Positions 1 to 12,215 of a DNA stretch of 64,000 nucleotides are shown here, in pieces. The DNA is taken from assembly GCA_028622995.1 (NCBI GenBank), contig JAJQJQ010000028.1, forward strand, positions 1,984,001-2,048,000, given 5' to 3'. The first letter of the stretch is position 1; every line of letters starts with the position of its first letter. The translations under genes and the position numbers were made by a program. Source of the DNA: Panagrolaimus kolymaensis. Taxonomy: Eukaryota > Nematoda > Chromadorea > Rhabditida > Panagrolaimidae. Under the pieces are notes generated by a model. That model was not told where the DNA came from. It ran no database searches and saw only the letters and a list, made by a program, of their open reading frames with translations.

Positions 1-197
1 TGTATATTTAAAAAATCCCATAACTTTCGTGGATTTTTTGTTTACAACATAAATAGCGAAAATAAACGTTAAAGTTGAAATTAAAAATGTGAAATCCATA
101 AACCAACGAGAATAATATTGAAATTTTAGATATATAAGTTCCTCAGCGGTTAAGTTTTCCCATTTGGACAGCGATGGATTTTTAAAATTTTCCATTA
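1..197 (-). CDS. srh-like chemoreceptor, 3' part cut by window edge
   Basis: The minus strand from an ATG at 197 reads 65 codons beginning MENFKNPSLSKWENLT and ending in the first membrane helix (ISTLTFIFAIYVV). It is clearly homologous to the start of the receptor at 5109-6410 (MKNLKIPSLSQWGNLT), including the shared motif FQYYSRWFMDF. It is the 5' end of a seven-transmembrane receptor of the nematode srh/str superfamily. The rest lies beyond position 1, so intactness cannot be judged. The two paralogues lie in opposite orientation and are separated by two repeat elements. Confidence 0.8.
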
Positions 198-269
198 CAA
201 AATAATAAAAAATGAAAGAAGAGAAAAAAAATATTCTCAGCGTTATTAACTCTGACATATGAAAAATAG

Positions 270-1881
270 TTATAATCGGATTTTTTTTTAAATCGAGACA
301 AATCAAAACCTGGCGGAACTGAAAAAACTCATCTGTGGTTAACAGGGGCTGAAAAGTCGGATCCTAGGGTTAAAAAATACGTAGATCACGAATCTGAACT
401 CAGATTTATAGAACACATAGGTGGAAATTGAGTTACAGAATGTCTCACCACGAAAATCCAAAATTCTATAGTTAATTTTTTGTGGGTTGCTCTAGGGGTT
501 ATTTATAGCGTAGATTAACGTTTTGGACAAGTTTCAGAATTTTACTCTTACTCATTCTTGACTTCCACATCCTCAAAGTTTACAATTTGTAAGTTTAAAT
601 ATATCCCAAAGGAGAACCTCCATTTTTTTCATGGCCGTGAAAAATGTTATCCACTACGATTAATCCTAAAACCCTACTGAAAAATCGTATCGAATAAAAA
701 AAATTTCCTACTGGGGGGAAGAAATACTTTTGACTCCTTGAATAGGGATAAAAGCACACGATGAAAAAGAAGGTTTATTGAAAACTCCAAGATAAGCATT
801 AGTTTTCAAGGAAATGTTTGCTCGAAAAATTAAAATAAACATAAAAAAAATTATTGGTAAGAATAAAAACATTTTATACCTTACTTTAGCCACCATACCA
901 ACCCAATACCCCATATACCTAAATTAATAAAATTAAAAAAATCGAATATTTCAAAAACTCTATTTTTGGCTTTAACTCATCATTTCTAGACCTAATTTGG
1001 GTCGTAGAACTCGAATTTGACAACGGTTGACCCATAAAACCTATTTAAAATTGTGTTATGAATTTTTGAAATATGCAAATTTTCACTATCCACAAAACTT
1101 TTTTTTAAACAGCTCTCATATAAAAAATAATATCAAATTCGAGTTCTACGACCCAAATTAGGTCTAGAAATGATGAGTTAAAGCCCAAAATAGAGTTTTA
1201 GAAATATTCGATTTTTTTAATTTTATTAATTTAGGTATATTGGGTTTTGGGTTGGTATGGTGGCTAAAGTAAGGTATAAAATGTTTTTATTCTTACCAAT
1301 AATTTTTTTTATGTTTATTTTAATTTTTCGAGCAAACATTTCCTTGAAAACTAATGCTTATCTTGGAGTTTTCAATAAACCTTCTTTTTCATCGTGTGCT
1401 TTTATCCCTATTCAAGGAGTCAAAAGTATTTCTTCCCCCCAGTAGGAAATTTTTTTTATTCGATACGATTTTTCAATAGGGTTTTAGGATTAATCGTAGT
1501 GGATAACATTTTTCACGGCCTTGAAAAAAATGGAGGTTCTCCTTTGGGATATATTTAAACTTACAAATTGTAAACTTTGAGGACGTGGAAGTCAAGAATG
1601 AGTAAGAGTAAAATTCTGAAACTTGTCCAAAACGTTAATCTACGCTATAAATAACCCCTAGAGCAACCCACAAAAAATTAACTATAGAATTTTGGATTTT
1701 CGTGGTGAGACATTCTGTAACTCAATTTCCACCTATGTGTTCTATAAATCTGAGTTCAGATTCGTGATCTACGTATTTTTTAACCCTAGGATCCGACTTT
1801 TCAGCCCCTGTTAACCACAGATGAGTTTTTTCAGTTCCGCCCCTGTCTCGAACCAAAAAAATATTCGATTTTATAGTCGTT
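270..1881. repeat. 1.6-kb near-perfect inverted repeat (foldback element)
   Basis: The left arm (about 270-1020) and right arm (1133 to about 1881) are reverse complements of each other with few differences, around a unique spacer at 1021-1132. Landmarks are ggcggaactg at 312 matching cagttccgcc at 1832, and ctcgaatttga ending at 1020 matching tcaaattcgag from 1133. Similarity fades outside about 270 and 1881, where indels appear. A 62-codon open frame occurs in both arms only because the arms match. No transposase or clear target-site duplication was found. It is probably a foldback-type element or a recent inverted duplication. Confidence 0.85.
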
Positions 1882-2707
1882 GCTTTAAAATTTTTTTTAT
1901 AGTCGAAAGCTTTCGCAACACATGCTTTTTTATTTTCACCTGTTATTTTTATTATTTAATAGCCAATAAAGTTTTCAAAAAAAAAGTTTAAAAATTTATT
2001 TTACTTTTTCATAAATTGTATTGATAAAGAATAAACATGTTTCATGCTCAATTGAAATAACTTTTGAATTAACGAAAAAACAAAAGTAAATTAAAATTTA
2101 TATGAAAGACCCGATTAAAATTTATAAAATATTCATTTTCTTCGTCGAGGGAACAGTTTGTTCTTTGATGCAAAACGTGCGCGCAACATGAAAATTGTCT
2201 TTTCTTTGATTTTTTCTTTCAATTTTTTGAGAGAAATAAGTGAATTTGGTAGAATTTTATATTTATTTTTAATTGTTAATAAAATTTGTAAACATTTTAT
2301 ATCCAGACTTTGGCCTACTAAATTCTTAGCGTCTCTGCCCCACAACCACGTCAAGGTACCTGGAAAAAGGGGGAAAATTCCCATTTTTAAATTTTTTTGA
2401 TTATTTTTCCGGGCTATTTTTTGATTTTGTATTTTGTAAATTTTTTTGGATTTTCAATTTTATATTTTTTGGGTTTTTGAAATTTTTTAAAACAACTAAC
2501 TAATCAAAAAAAGTAAAATAAAATAAAGTTAAAACAAATATTTTTTTAAGATAAGAAATAGTAGCACATTTAAATTTTTGGTTTAGATAAGTTTTTGGAA
2601 GCCATATTATAATTGTTTGTTAATAGTTTTTAATTTCACTTGAGTTAACATTTTCATGAATCTTATTTCACCAAATCCCTATGCTTTCTGAGTTAATTAT
2701 TTTCCAC
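1882..2707. other. Intergenic, no supported gene
   Basis: AT-rich sequence with homopolymer runs. Overlapping open frames on both strands at 2133-2400 are shadows of each other and have no recognisable product. Confidence 0.6.
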
Positions 2708-4853
2708 ACTGAAAAAAAAACCCGTTTGGTGTAAAACCCTCATTCATTTTTTGAGGTAAAACCACTATATTTTGAGGGTTTTGCCACAGTTTTTTTGGTG
2801 GTCAGTGAACACTCAATTAAAATATGAGGGTTATTGAACCCATCTACTATAAATGTAGTTTTTACCCCCAAAATTTATAAAATGGAGGTTATAACCCTTA
2901 AATATGACTATTGTCTAAGAATCAGATGGAATAAAAAGGAAAGAATAAAAATACTTTTAAAAAGTGTTTGGACTAAAGCTTCGGGCATGGTACAAAATAA
3001 TACCCTACAAAACTAATCATTGACGAGACAAAGGAAAACAACGTTGATAAATTTAGATAAAGAGGGGAGGCTTGAGATGTTCAACCAGAGACCGTGTGAA
3101 TATTCATTCTTGTGTTTTTTAAGGTTCAACGTTACTTCTTTTAATTTTTAAACGCTTTTTTGATAATAATCTTACAATGGATAATTAAAATTTAAATAAT
3201 GGGCTGATTTATCATGTTTGTGATCAGATGTCGTTGCTGGTAAACGAAATTCTGAGAAAGCGAATGCTTTGGATCCTCCATCACTCAAGCTGCTTGTACC
3301 ATGCCCTGTACCATGCCCATTGTAATGCCAATCGAATATTATCAATCGACGACAACAGAAGCTCTGGAAATCTTGGAAGATGCTGTGGATTGGATGGATC
3401 CATTTATCAAGGAACTTTCTGCTGATTTTCAATTTACTCATTCATTTTCGACGGATTCTGTGTCTCAAAGCGAAATAGCATGCAGCGAGTTGCACTAACT
3501 TTGAAGCTTTTTGTTTTTTGATTTTTCTCTTTCAATCTTTTCTCTGTTTTTTTTGCTCGCTTTTTTTTCCTTTGACATCAATAACTTTATTTCAACAATT
3601 TGTCATTTCAGGGAATATCTTTGTCAATTTTGAAGTTTTATGTCCAGCCACTGATGGATGTGGCTAGAAAATCCAATTGCTAATTGAGGATGATCACAAA
3701 ATATTATCAGACGTCATTATGTTTTGCTGCAACTCATACAAGTTAGTTACTTATTTTTTTTATGTATCTTGTTTTTTCAGTGTTTGTTCAGACAGGTTAC
3801 TGCTAAAGCATTTCTGGTAGTGGAACAATCGCCATCAACTTCTCAACCGCCATCATCAACTACTGTGACTGAGGTCTTCAACAAGCTACTTTCATCAAAC
3901 GACGCATGACCTACCGATAGTAAAACTCAAAGGAAATGTAACGTTGCATGAAATCCACGAATAGTTACCTTATCCACGCGTCGACTAAAGAAGATGAACC
4001 ATGTGAAAGCAACTTCACCCGCCTTTTTATAGATTACATGGTAAGGTTTTGAATTTGTTTTAACTACTTTAACAACAACACCACTTTACAGATAAGGAGC
4101 GCATAGCAATATGGTATACCTTGGACCACACAACGTATATATTCTCCTGCTAACATCCCACTCGTCGCTATTCCAAGAATTTCTTGCGTGAATGATGATG
4201 GTAAAGAAGCATTACCGGTAAGTATTTTTCATACATATGTATCTCGCGTTAGTTTTAGGTTCATAGAACAATCGTCAATGCTCAAAAACGTTCTTATATG
4301 GCTGAATTAGAAATCCAACCGGCGTCTCAAGCTCAACCAGAAACTCCAGAATCAAATGAAGAACAGCAATCGTCAATTATTGAAGAAAATGATCAAGCTA
4401 CTGAAGCACCAACGACACCAAAATTACGTCATATCGATGGTTCTCTTGATCACTCTTTCCAATATGATGTTCAATCGACAATTGATAATCTTGCAAGCCC
4501 ACAACCTTTCTAAATTTTGTTATTGTTATGTTTGGTTTTTGTTTATTGTGATAAATTAATGTTTTTACAGTTAATCTGTGTTTTGAGAAGTGTGTTTACC
4601 ATGCCCTGACAATAGTATAAAAAGCAGGAATACATTAATATTAAGGGTTTTTACAGTATAAATCCAGATGGCAAATAAGGCGGAAAAAATGGGATTTAAC
4701 CCTCATTTTTTAAGTGTTTTACCCTTATAAAACTGTTGCAAAACCCTCACTTTGGAATGAGGGTTGATGAGCCCCTCATCCGAGCAATTGGTTACTGAAT
4801 ACCTCATTATTTGAGGGTTTTTCACTCAAAAAATAAGGGTTTTTTTTTCAGTG
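2708..4853. mobile_element. 2.1-kb DNA transposon-like element with long imperfect TIRs
   Basis: The outer ends are cactgaaaaaaaaaccc at 2708 and gggttttttttttcagtg ending at 4853. Inward of these, about 200 bp on each side are related in inverted orientation, with repeated gagggttttgc and aaccctcat motifs. The interior holds remnants of a spliced gene (see 3301-4513). No target-site duplication was identifiable, so the superfamily is unassigned. Confidence 0.6.
3301..4513 (+). pseudogene. Degraded spliced gene inside the TIR element
   Basis: Several exon-like stretches with plausible junctions lie inside the element. They are an acidic open frame at 3301-3498 (..STTTEALEILEDAVDW..), a frame before and after an intron at 3741-3779, and an exon ending at 4218 in ..VNDDGKEALP. 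The last joins through a 42-bp intron (4219-4260) to VHRTIVNAQKRSYMAELE.. and stops at 4513. The final exon is rich in Q, E and P. The segments cannot all be joined without stops or frame changes, so it looks decayed. The product is not recognised; it could be a transposon accessory gene or a captured host gene. Confidence 0.3.
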
Positions 4854-5108
4854 CAAGCAAATTTACTTGAATTCATCGGTTAATCATCTCTAAAACTACA
4901 TTTGTAAATATTTAATATGTTAATGACAAATTATAAAGGTTAGAGCTTTTTAGACTATAAAAAGCAGGTGCAAATATGTATATGATATGATTTACGAGTT
5001 AAACTAAATGCTTTTAGAAAAGTGAAAAAAACTTTATTAGGTCAATAAATGAAATGAAAATTTAACTTACATATTAGTGACAACATTGTATCTTTCATAA
5101 ATTTTGTA

Positions 5109-6410
5109 ATGAAAAATTTAAAAATCCCGTCATTATCTCAATGGGGAAATCTAACTATTGATGAACTTATATTTCCAACATTTCAATATTATTCTCGATG
5201 GTTTATGGATTTTGTGTTTGCAATTTCAAGTTTAATGTTTATTTTCGCAATTTATGTGGTAATTACAAAATCCACGAAAGCTATGAGCTTTTTCAAATAT
5301 ACAATTATTTCTCAAATGATAGGAAACGGTATTGCTGAATTATATATTTTTGTAGTGAATCCCATTTTCATATTTCCATTTCCCATGATGGCATCTAATT
5401 CATATTTTCCAATACCCCCTGAACACCTTTATTTATTAGGTGTTATGGCTATTTTTGGAATAGTTGGAGCTGCGGCTGCTTTTGTTCTTGCATTAAGTTA
5501 TCGAGTTTATGTAGTTTTTAATATAAATTTGTCTTATCTCTCGAAAAATTTACTTTTCAGTATTTTGATATTTTATATTTTTTTGGCATTTCTTGCATGG
5601 ATTTCAGTTAGCGGTTAGTTAGTTAAACAAAGTATCGCAAAAAAATAAATTCACTTACCTCTTTAGTTCCATTTTACCTGACATATTGTGATCCCAATGA
5701 AATGAAAAAAATATTTGAATACAATATTCCCGCATTAATCGAAATTTATAAAGTTTATCCAATTATTAATGCAATTATATTAAATGATTCAACAACAGTA
5801 TATTTTAATATTTTTATGATTTCTTCTATATCTTGGATTATCGTCGCAATAATAATTGTTATAGCTTTAAACATTTTGTTTTATTATCGCATAAAAAAAA
5901 TTAAAATATCTCTCTCAAAAGAAACTTATGCTTTACAAAAAATGCTACATCGGTAAGTATAGAAAGTCGATCCTATAACTCTAAACACAGCTACCTTAAA
6001 TATTTAATTAATCAATACTTTTTGTAATATATTTCATTATTTAAATTTTTTTGATAAATATGGTTTACTAGAAACATATTTTTATTTAAAGTTTTAATTT
6101 TAAAAAAAAGTTAGCTACAGATTCTAACATAATTTTCTTTTCTTTTTTCAGATCTCTCATGATCCAGCTTTTAAATGTTTTTATTTTTCTTGTTTTCCCA
6201 TTATCGTTTATTTTTAGCAGTTATTTCTTTTCTTTTGCTAATTGGTTTACAAGCATAAATATAACTTTTGCATCTTTACATCTTATCGCTGATATTATAT
6301 CTATATTATATTTTATTAAACCATATCGAATTTATGTTAAAAGCTTAATTTTCCGAAAGATCACTATCCACCGAATAACACCAATAAATTCTCGATTTGC
6401 AAACTTTTAA
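5109..6410 (+). CDS. srh-like seven-transmembrane chemoreceptor
   Basis: Three exons, 5109-5613, 5667-5952 and 6152-6410, give 349 aa. The joins are G|TT in V-P-F-Y and CG|A in H-R-S, both at GT-AG sites and in phase. The product has seven hydrophobic segments and the srh-type carboxyl motif KPYRIYV after the last helix. It is related along its length to the three receptors at 43-48 kb (for example YALQKMLHRS against YKLQKLLFKA), which lack these introns. The family mediates chemosensation in nematode sensory neurons; the ligand is unknown. The truncated gene at 1-197 is its closest relative here. Confidence 0.85.
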
Positions 6411-6554
6411 TGTTTTACTTTGCTTAGAGTTTTTGAACGTGAAATAGAAGAAAGTTTTTTATTTAAAAAATTTATTTTTTAATTATCCAAAAATGGGTTT
6501 TTCACTCTTTACTTTTTTCTTAAAGATGGCTTATTGGGATAAGCTTCAAATTTA

Positions 6555-8592
6555 TCAAAAATGGCAATATTGAGCTCCCAGTGCAGCTAAACATGAAAAA
6601 TTTTCTTTTAAAATTATATTTGAACAAGGATAATAAAAAGTTAAGACATCTTGTAACCAAGCATCACATACAATAATTGAATCAAGTGTGTCAATACTTG
6701 CTAATAAAATTCCATTAACCACATCAATTATTGTATTAAATTTATTTGATCTAAAACATCGATTATTTATCGTCTTTACATATGTCATGTTATCATACTT
6801 TATTTCATCATCGTCAAAAGAATTAATAATTTCATCATAAAAATTTTGTTTTATAATTTCAACATCTTCTAATTCGCGAATAAAATAAAAGGAATCTTTT
6901 GCAGCTATATCATCTGCATTAAAAATGCTAGCAATAAAATGTAAAGATGAAAATTGTAAAATACAAAAGCGAGCTTCCTTCGATATATTGTATTTTTCTT
7001 TATATCCAAAAGCTAAAGCAATCAATTCGTCAACGAAGTGAACATTTGACATTCCAGCGTATTTTGTTGCTCTTTTATAAGCATATTTTTGTTTTTTATT
7101 AAAGTGACGTGGAATTGTTAAATAATATATGTTGTCAGCTTTAGTTCCAAGACAATTAACAGCTTTTTTGAGCAACTCAGCCAAAACTGATTCAGGATTA
7201 ACCAAAATTTTTCCTTGTTCAAGTTCAAAATAAATTTCAGCGTAGCCTTTAGAGTATATTAGCTTAGTTAGGATATTTATATTACTTTTTGGGGGTACTT
7301 CAATGCCAAGAAAATCAAAAATGTCTGAAACAAAAATAATTTTATATAAAAAAAATTATTTAAACTCACTTGTGATGCAATTTGAACCATTCGAATCACA
7401 ATTTTTTGAGGATGATTCTCTATAACTGACTGATGCTGGAAATGAGATTGGATCTAAAAAAGGTAAAAAAGATTATTTGTAAAAAAAAAATTATATGCCT
7501 TCAAATGCTGAAGAAATGCATGAAATGGATTTGTTGGTTATGCAAATAGTGGATATATCTTTAAAGTTTAATTCAAAAATTCCATTTTCGTCAATGCTCA
7601 GCTTAATGCTTTTATTTGTATTTGTTGTTAAAAGAGTTTCAATGTCAATAACCTCATTTTCATATACCTGAAGATTAGAATAATTTATTCTTAGAGAAAC
7701 GTATATTAATTATTACTTGGATAGTTTTACCAAAATGAATAGGAATGGAAGGAGCTTTATTGAATGGCAAAATTGACCAAATTGGTGCAAGAATCAGTGA
7801 AGTATCATCATATTTCAATTCAATCTTTTTCTCCAAAACTTCTTTAATTTTGAAATTCGTAAATCCACTCTCACCTGATAGAAATCTAGCATAATTTAGC
7901 GCATAATAACTCCATTCTTTGATATTTTTAATATCATAAATTTTAATTGTCTTGAAAAAGGAAAAAACGCTTTTAAATTCCTTTTCATTGATTAAGCATC
8001 CAATAGGGATAATGAAAGCAGATACTGGAAGATCAATTCTTGTCAAAGTATTTTTGAGATTTTGTAAATCCTCAATACTCGGTGGTCTATTTTCATTTTT
8101 TCTTTTATTCACAAATGATATGCCAATAAACTTCCATCCTACTTTTTTGTCATATTCCCACATTGTGAAGCCTATTTTGTCAGCAAAAAAAACAAAAACC
8201 CATATTTCTTTTATTTCTGCTAAAATGTCAGTCATTTGGCAAAGCGCCGCAATTAATTTTAGCTTTTCATCGCTAATAATATACACATTTTGAAAATCGT
8301 AACGTTTTGCCACTTCAATAAATTTTTTTCGAAAAATATTATTATAACGAGGATCCATAGAAACACAAAACCATTTAACTGTAAGACACTTAACTTTTCT
8401 TTGAATTTCTACAATTGCTGCACCAATACCATCTAAATCTTCTGGGATCACTAAAAGAAAAGAAAAAATAAATATTTTTAATGTAACTTTTTATTTACAT
8501 GGAGTTGTTACTATTTCTGTTGTGGATTTAGTTTCGACGTCGTAAAATGATATAGTCCCATTATAAAGGTCATAACCGACAATAAAATCCAT
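6555..8592 (-). CDS. Divergent Hsp70-related protein, degenerate NBD-SBD-NBD
   Basis: Five exons on the minus strand, 8592-8499, 8450-7717, 7667-7499, 7453-7370 and 7324-6555, give 616 aa. Intron 3 would use a GC donor (GAAG|gcatat). Residues 1-30 (MDFIVGYDLYNGTISFYD) align with the Hsp70 phosphate-1 strand but lack the GTT/GTS loop. Residues near 297-310 (IKLSIDENGIFELN) match the end of the Hsp70 substrate-binding beta domain (FDIDANGILNVSA type). The second half resembles a second ATPase domain (LTIPRHFNKKQKYAYKRAT, then ..FVDELIALAFGY) but has lost its phosphate-1 motif and DLGGGT. Both nucleotide sites look dead. The first exon is 94 nt, as in the paralogue at 14162-16549. It is probably a pseudo-chaperone; the function is unknown. 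Confidence 0.75.
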
Positions 8593-8909
8593 TGCTGCTT
8601 CAAATAAAATAATATTATTGCAAAAAAATAAAACTGTGAAGGAAAAGTTTCACGCCGCATTAATTGATTTATTCTTATCATCATTTTCCATTATGATAAG
8701 ACAAAAGTTCCCAAAAAAATGCACATATATTCGGGAAAAAACAAAAAAAGGAAACAAACAACTATAAACTTCTATGTATTTTATTATGAAAAACATTTTA
8801 GCGACAAACATAAAAAAGCCATTTATTAATATTTTGCCGCTTTACCATATTAACTAACAAAAAAAGTATAAGAAAAGGGGTTGTTAAAACTAAAGTGTGC
8901 ATAAATTAT
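8593..8909. other. Intergenic between Hsp70 relative and pmt-2
   Basis: A 317-bp AT-rich spacer between two genes on the same strand. It should hold the promoter of the Hsp70 relative and the 3' end of pmt-2. No distinct site was recognised. Confidence 0.5.
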
Positions 8910-10569
8910 TTAAGGTTTTTCAGCATAAATTAAATGCCAATTATGATTATCATCTTTAATATATTCCAATTTATCTTCCCATCCTTGCAAATGATGATCA
9001 TAAAGTTCATTAGAAAATTTTGCCACGAATTTTTCTTTGTTTTTAATAGTATAATTTCGCTCTTCCAACAAAATTTCTTTGAATCGAGGAGTAATGTTTT
9101 CTACTTTAACATTTACAAATCCTGCATTTTTAGCGATGGCTTCTTCTTCTTTCAAAGTGTGAAGATTGTAATGTCGACGAGAAACATAATCAAGAAATTT
9201 GGGTTTGAGTTCACCTTGGCCTTTGCTATATCGGGTGATAAGGACTTTTCCACCGGGTTTTAGGACTTTCTGGAAAATATTATTATTTTTAAAGAAATTA
9301 AAAAGGAAAAAAATTGAAAAGTTTTTCCTACAAAAAATATTGTAAAATAGTAAAGCAGTCATTCGTTGTGGAACCAAAAAGGTAAAATCTCCTGTTAGAA
9401 AAAAACAGCTTTGCTCAAGTTTGAAAAATCCTTTTCATATTTTTTCCATTTTCTGTCTAAAACAAAAAAACTTACATAAATTTTTTCGAATAATTTATTT
9501 TGATCCGGTAAATGCATAATTACATCTCGTGAATAAACATAATCAAATACATGTTCGGGAAATTCAAAATTTACGATGTCACCGATTTGGAATCTCACTC
9601 GACAATCTTGTTCTCGTTGATTTTTTTCAAACGCTCGAACAATCATATTCGTGCTAATATCCACTCCAAGCACGTGTAAACCAAATTCATTTGCAGCTTG
9701 TCTCGCGCCTCCTCCAATTCCAACACCAATATCAAGCATTTGGCCGCCGGGTTTTAAGCAGCCAAATTTATTTAAAATTCTTCGATTTTCTTCAATTCCA
9801 CCGGGTGAAATAAAATTTTCACCAAATATCCATTCATATGATCGAACATTGTCTTCAGTGTATTGAGTTTTATCCAAAAAATCTCGAAAAGTTGCTATTT
9901 TTTCATCGTAGTTCGCAATATTTGAGGCTCGAGTCAACATCCAATACAAATCCAAATGATTATGATTTGAATAAAGTGAAGCTTCAATTTGTTTAGTGGC
10001 ATAAAAATCAAATGAAATAGCTTCATTTTCTTTGCCGTCTTTACCAATATAAACATCCAAAAGTGTGGTTAAATCTGGAATTAGTTGAATGGGATGTCTC
10101 GACATATCTTCCGAAATTACAAAAGATCCAGATTTTTTGAGAGATAGCAAAACATTTTTCAACAAATCTTCAAAATGATGTTTTCGATGGATTAACTACA
10201 ACAAAAAGAAAGATAACTTTGAAAAATTTTGAGAACGCAAAATTTAAAAAAAATAGTAAACGAAAATTATCTGTGAAAATAAAAACTTACATTCCAATCT
10301 TCCAAAACATTACAAAAAATAATAGCGTCATAAATTTGGGTTTGAGTATTTAAACTTAAAGGTCCACCATGGGTAATTTTTACTTCATGGCCAAAAGCTG
10401 CCTCAAAGTCTTTTCTGAAAATAAAAAAGAAAACTAAACTTTAACTAATAACAAAAAATAATCGAACTTACACCAATGAGTCATCTTCTGTGGCAAGAAA
10501 AACATTTTGCACTTTTACCGCGATTGGATTACTTTGAAAATTAGCGACAATTTCTCGAGCTTTTGCCAT
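8910..10569 (-). CDS. pmt-2: Phosphoethanolamine N-methyltransferase 2
   Basis: Four exons, 10569-10472, 10414-10291, 10195-9476 and 9269-8910, give 433 aa, close to the length of C. elegans PMT-2. The carboxyl half is a class I SAM methyltransferase. It has the PMT signature YEWIFGENFISPGG at about residues 194-207, SAM motif I MLDIGVGIGGG at 227-237, the acidic loop LGVDIS at 250-255, YSRDVIMHLPD at 295-305 and KVLKPGGKVLI just after residue 314. The amino-terminal half is the degenerate methyltransferase-like part typical of nematode PMT-2. In nematodes PMT-1 makes phospho-monomethylethanolamine and PMT-2 performs the last two methylations to phosphocholine, feeding phosphatidylcholine synthesis. 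All motifs appear intact. Confidence 0.92.
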
Positions 10570-11129
10570 ATTTTTTCGGTAGTTTTTAGTGAACAAAAAA
10601 AATATGTGTGACTCTTTGCACTTTTTTTTGAGAAAAGTAACGCAACTTTTTATACTTTGTTACTGATTGTCAATCATGGAAATTGAAAGAAATGTGGTTG
10701 CTACCAATGGGAACTTTCCTTTTTTGATCAGGCGACGAGACAAAGTATGAAGAAGGAAAAAACAAAAATGATCAAAGAACTTTCACTCAAAAAAAAAAAG
10801 ACAAATGTTTCTATATTTTCATTTTTTAAAGAAATTAAAAGAAACGTCATTTTAAAAGAATATGTTAGTAAAACAATAATTTGAGATGACGTTTATGTGC
10901 AGTGAAGACATACATACATAAAATTAGAGAAAAATTCAAAATTTTACCCAAAACTTTTTTAAACACATTAAAATAAATTTTTAAAAAAAAAGAATTGGTT
11001 ATTAATAATAATTTTTGAACAAATAAAATAAAATAAATGGAGTTAGGTTCTCATTGGCAACAAAGATATGAATGCTAAAAACAAAAAACATACAAATAAA
11101 TATAAAGGTTTAATGAATTTTATTTTATT
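10570..11129. other. Intergenic upstream of pmt-2
   Basis: AT-rich 560-bp spacer holding the pmt-2 5' flank and the 3' flank of the secreted-protein gene. No gene, repeat or conserved site was recognised. Confidence 0.5.
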
Positions 11130-11677
11130 TTATAAAAATGGAGTTGTATAAATTTCTCGTCGATAAAATGCAACCACTTTAATTCGCAAGATGTTTGCTA
11201 CCGGAGCATGAAAAGGTTTTTCATAAAGAGCATATCCAGATTGCCTTTGATATGAATCTCCATCCCGATCAAAAGAAATTTCATGAGAAAATGGAATATT
11301 ATTGAAAAATTCAACATTTAATTCATATTTATTATAATTTCCAACAATCGAATCTCCAATAGTGATATTGTACATAATAGTGTATATATTTTTATATTCA
11401 TCAACCGTAGTTAAATTTTGTGGTTTTATTTGAGTAATATTTTCCGATCCATATTTGATGTTATTCAAATTTTCAATAGTCCATTGAAACTCCATTTTTA
11501 CAAAATCAATCTAAAGTTATTGCTTTATTTTTTATTGAGAAATTAATAGTTATTAGTTATTACCTTTGTTTTGGAAAGATATTTTATAGTTTTAAATTCT
11601 GTCGGCATCAATATTTCTGGATAACACATGTTTAGAAAATAGCCAAACAAGATTAAAAATAAAAATAGAATTCTCAT
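11130..11677 (-). CDS. Small secreted protein, nematode-specific, copy 1
   Basis: Two exons, 11677-11564 and 11510-11130, join in phase 0 to give 164 aa. The amino terminus MRILFLFLILFGYFLNMCYP is a strong signal peptide. The mature part has N-glycosylation sites (ENIT, QNLT, YNIT) and no further cysteines, so it is not a disulphide-rich fold. It aligns with the product of 12216-13020 (W-I/T-IE-D/N-LNN; VVD/VDEYxN; VxFxNxIPFS). No known domain was recognised. It is probably an extracellular protein made as part of a two-gene tandem family. Confidence 0.7.
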
Positions 11678-12215
11678 TTTGATTTTTTGGAGACTCGTTA
11701 AACCAAAATGTGATATTTATTTAATCAATTTAATTGCTTAAATACCAAAAAAATTTCATTTCATTTTTTGCCATTTTCCTTTTATAAACATTTAAAGCTT
11801 ATTTTTTTCTCTCAAATTACAAAAATGAAACTAGAAATATAAATAGCTTAAAAACATTTTTTAAAAGTGTTTATAAAATTCAATTTTTGCATTCAAAATT
11901 GTTTATGATACGAATTTCTGAACTTTTTCAATGATAATATCATAGCCATTTTTTAAAATAAACTCTAAACATAATCTTATTGAATATAAACAAAAGTTGA
12001 TACATTTTTTTCACCAATCTACAGAGCCTTTTTTATTTTTTTAAAAACTTTGTGAAGTTAATTAAACACCAAAAACTACCAAATTTAATAGAAAAATAAA
12101 GAAGTTAAAATTTGCATATTGGAGTTAATAATTAAAAGAGTTTGTAAAACTGGGCTTGTTTACGACACGATGATAAGAATTAAAGTTTTATATAATGAAA
12201 AATACAAAAAAAACT
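11678..12215. other. Intergenic between tandem secreted-protein genes
   Basis: 538 bp of AT-rich sequence between two same-strand paralogues. Nothing specific was seen. Confidence 0.5.

Noticed and set aside
708..1445. Two matching 62-68-codon frames on opposite strands (708-914 minus, 1257-1445 plus)
   Set aside because: They match because they lie in the arms of the inverted repeat. There is no start context, partner exon or recognisable product.
2133..2400. Overlapping open frames on both strands
   Set aside because: AT-rich, low complexity, antisense shadows of each other, no splice or homology support.
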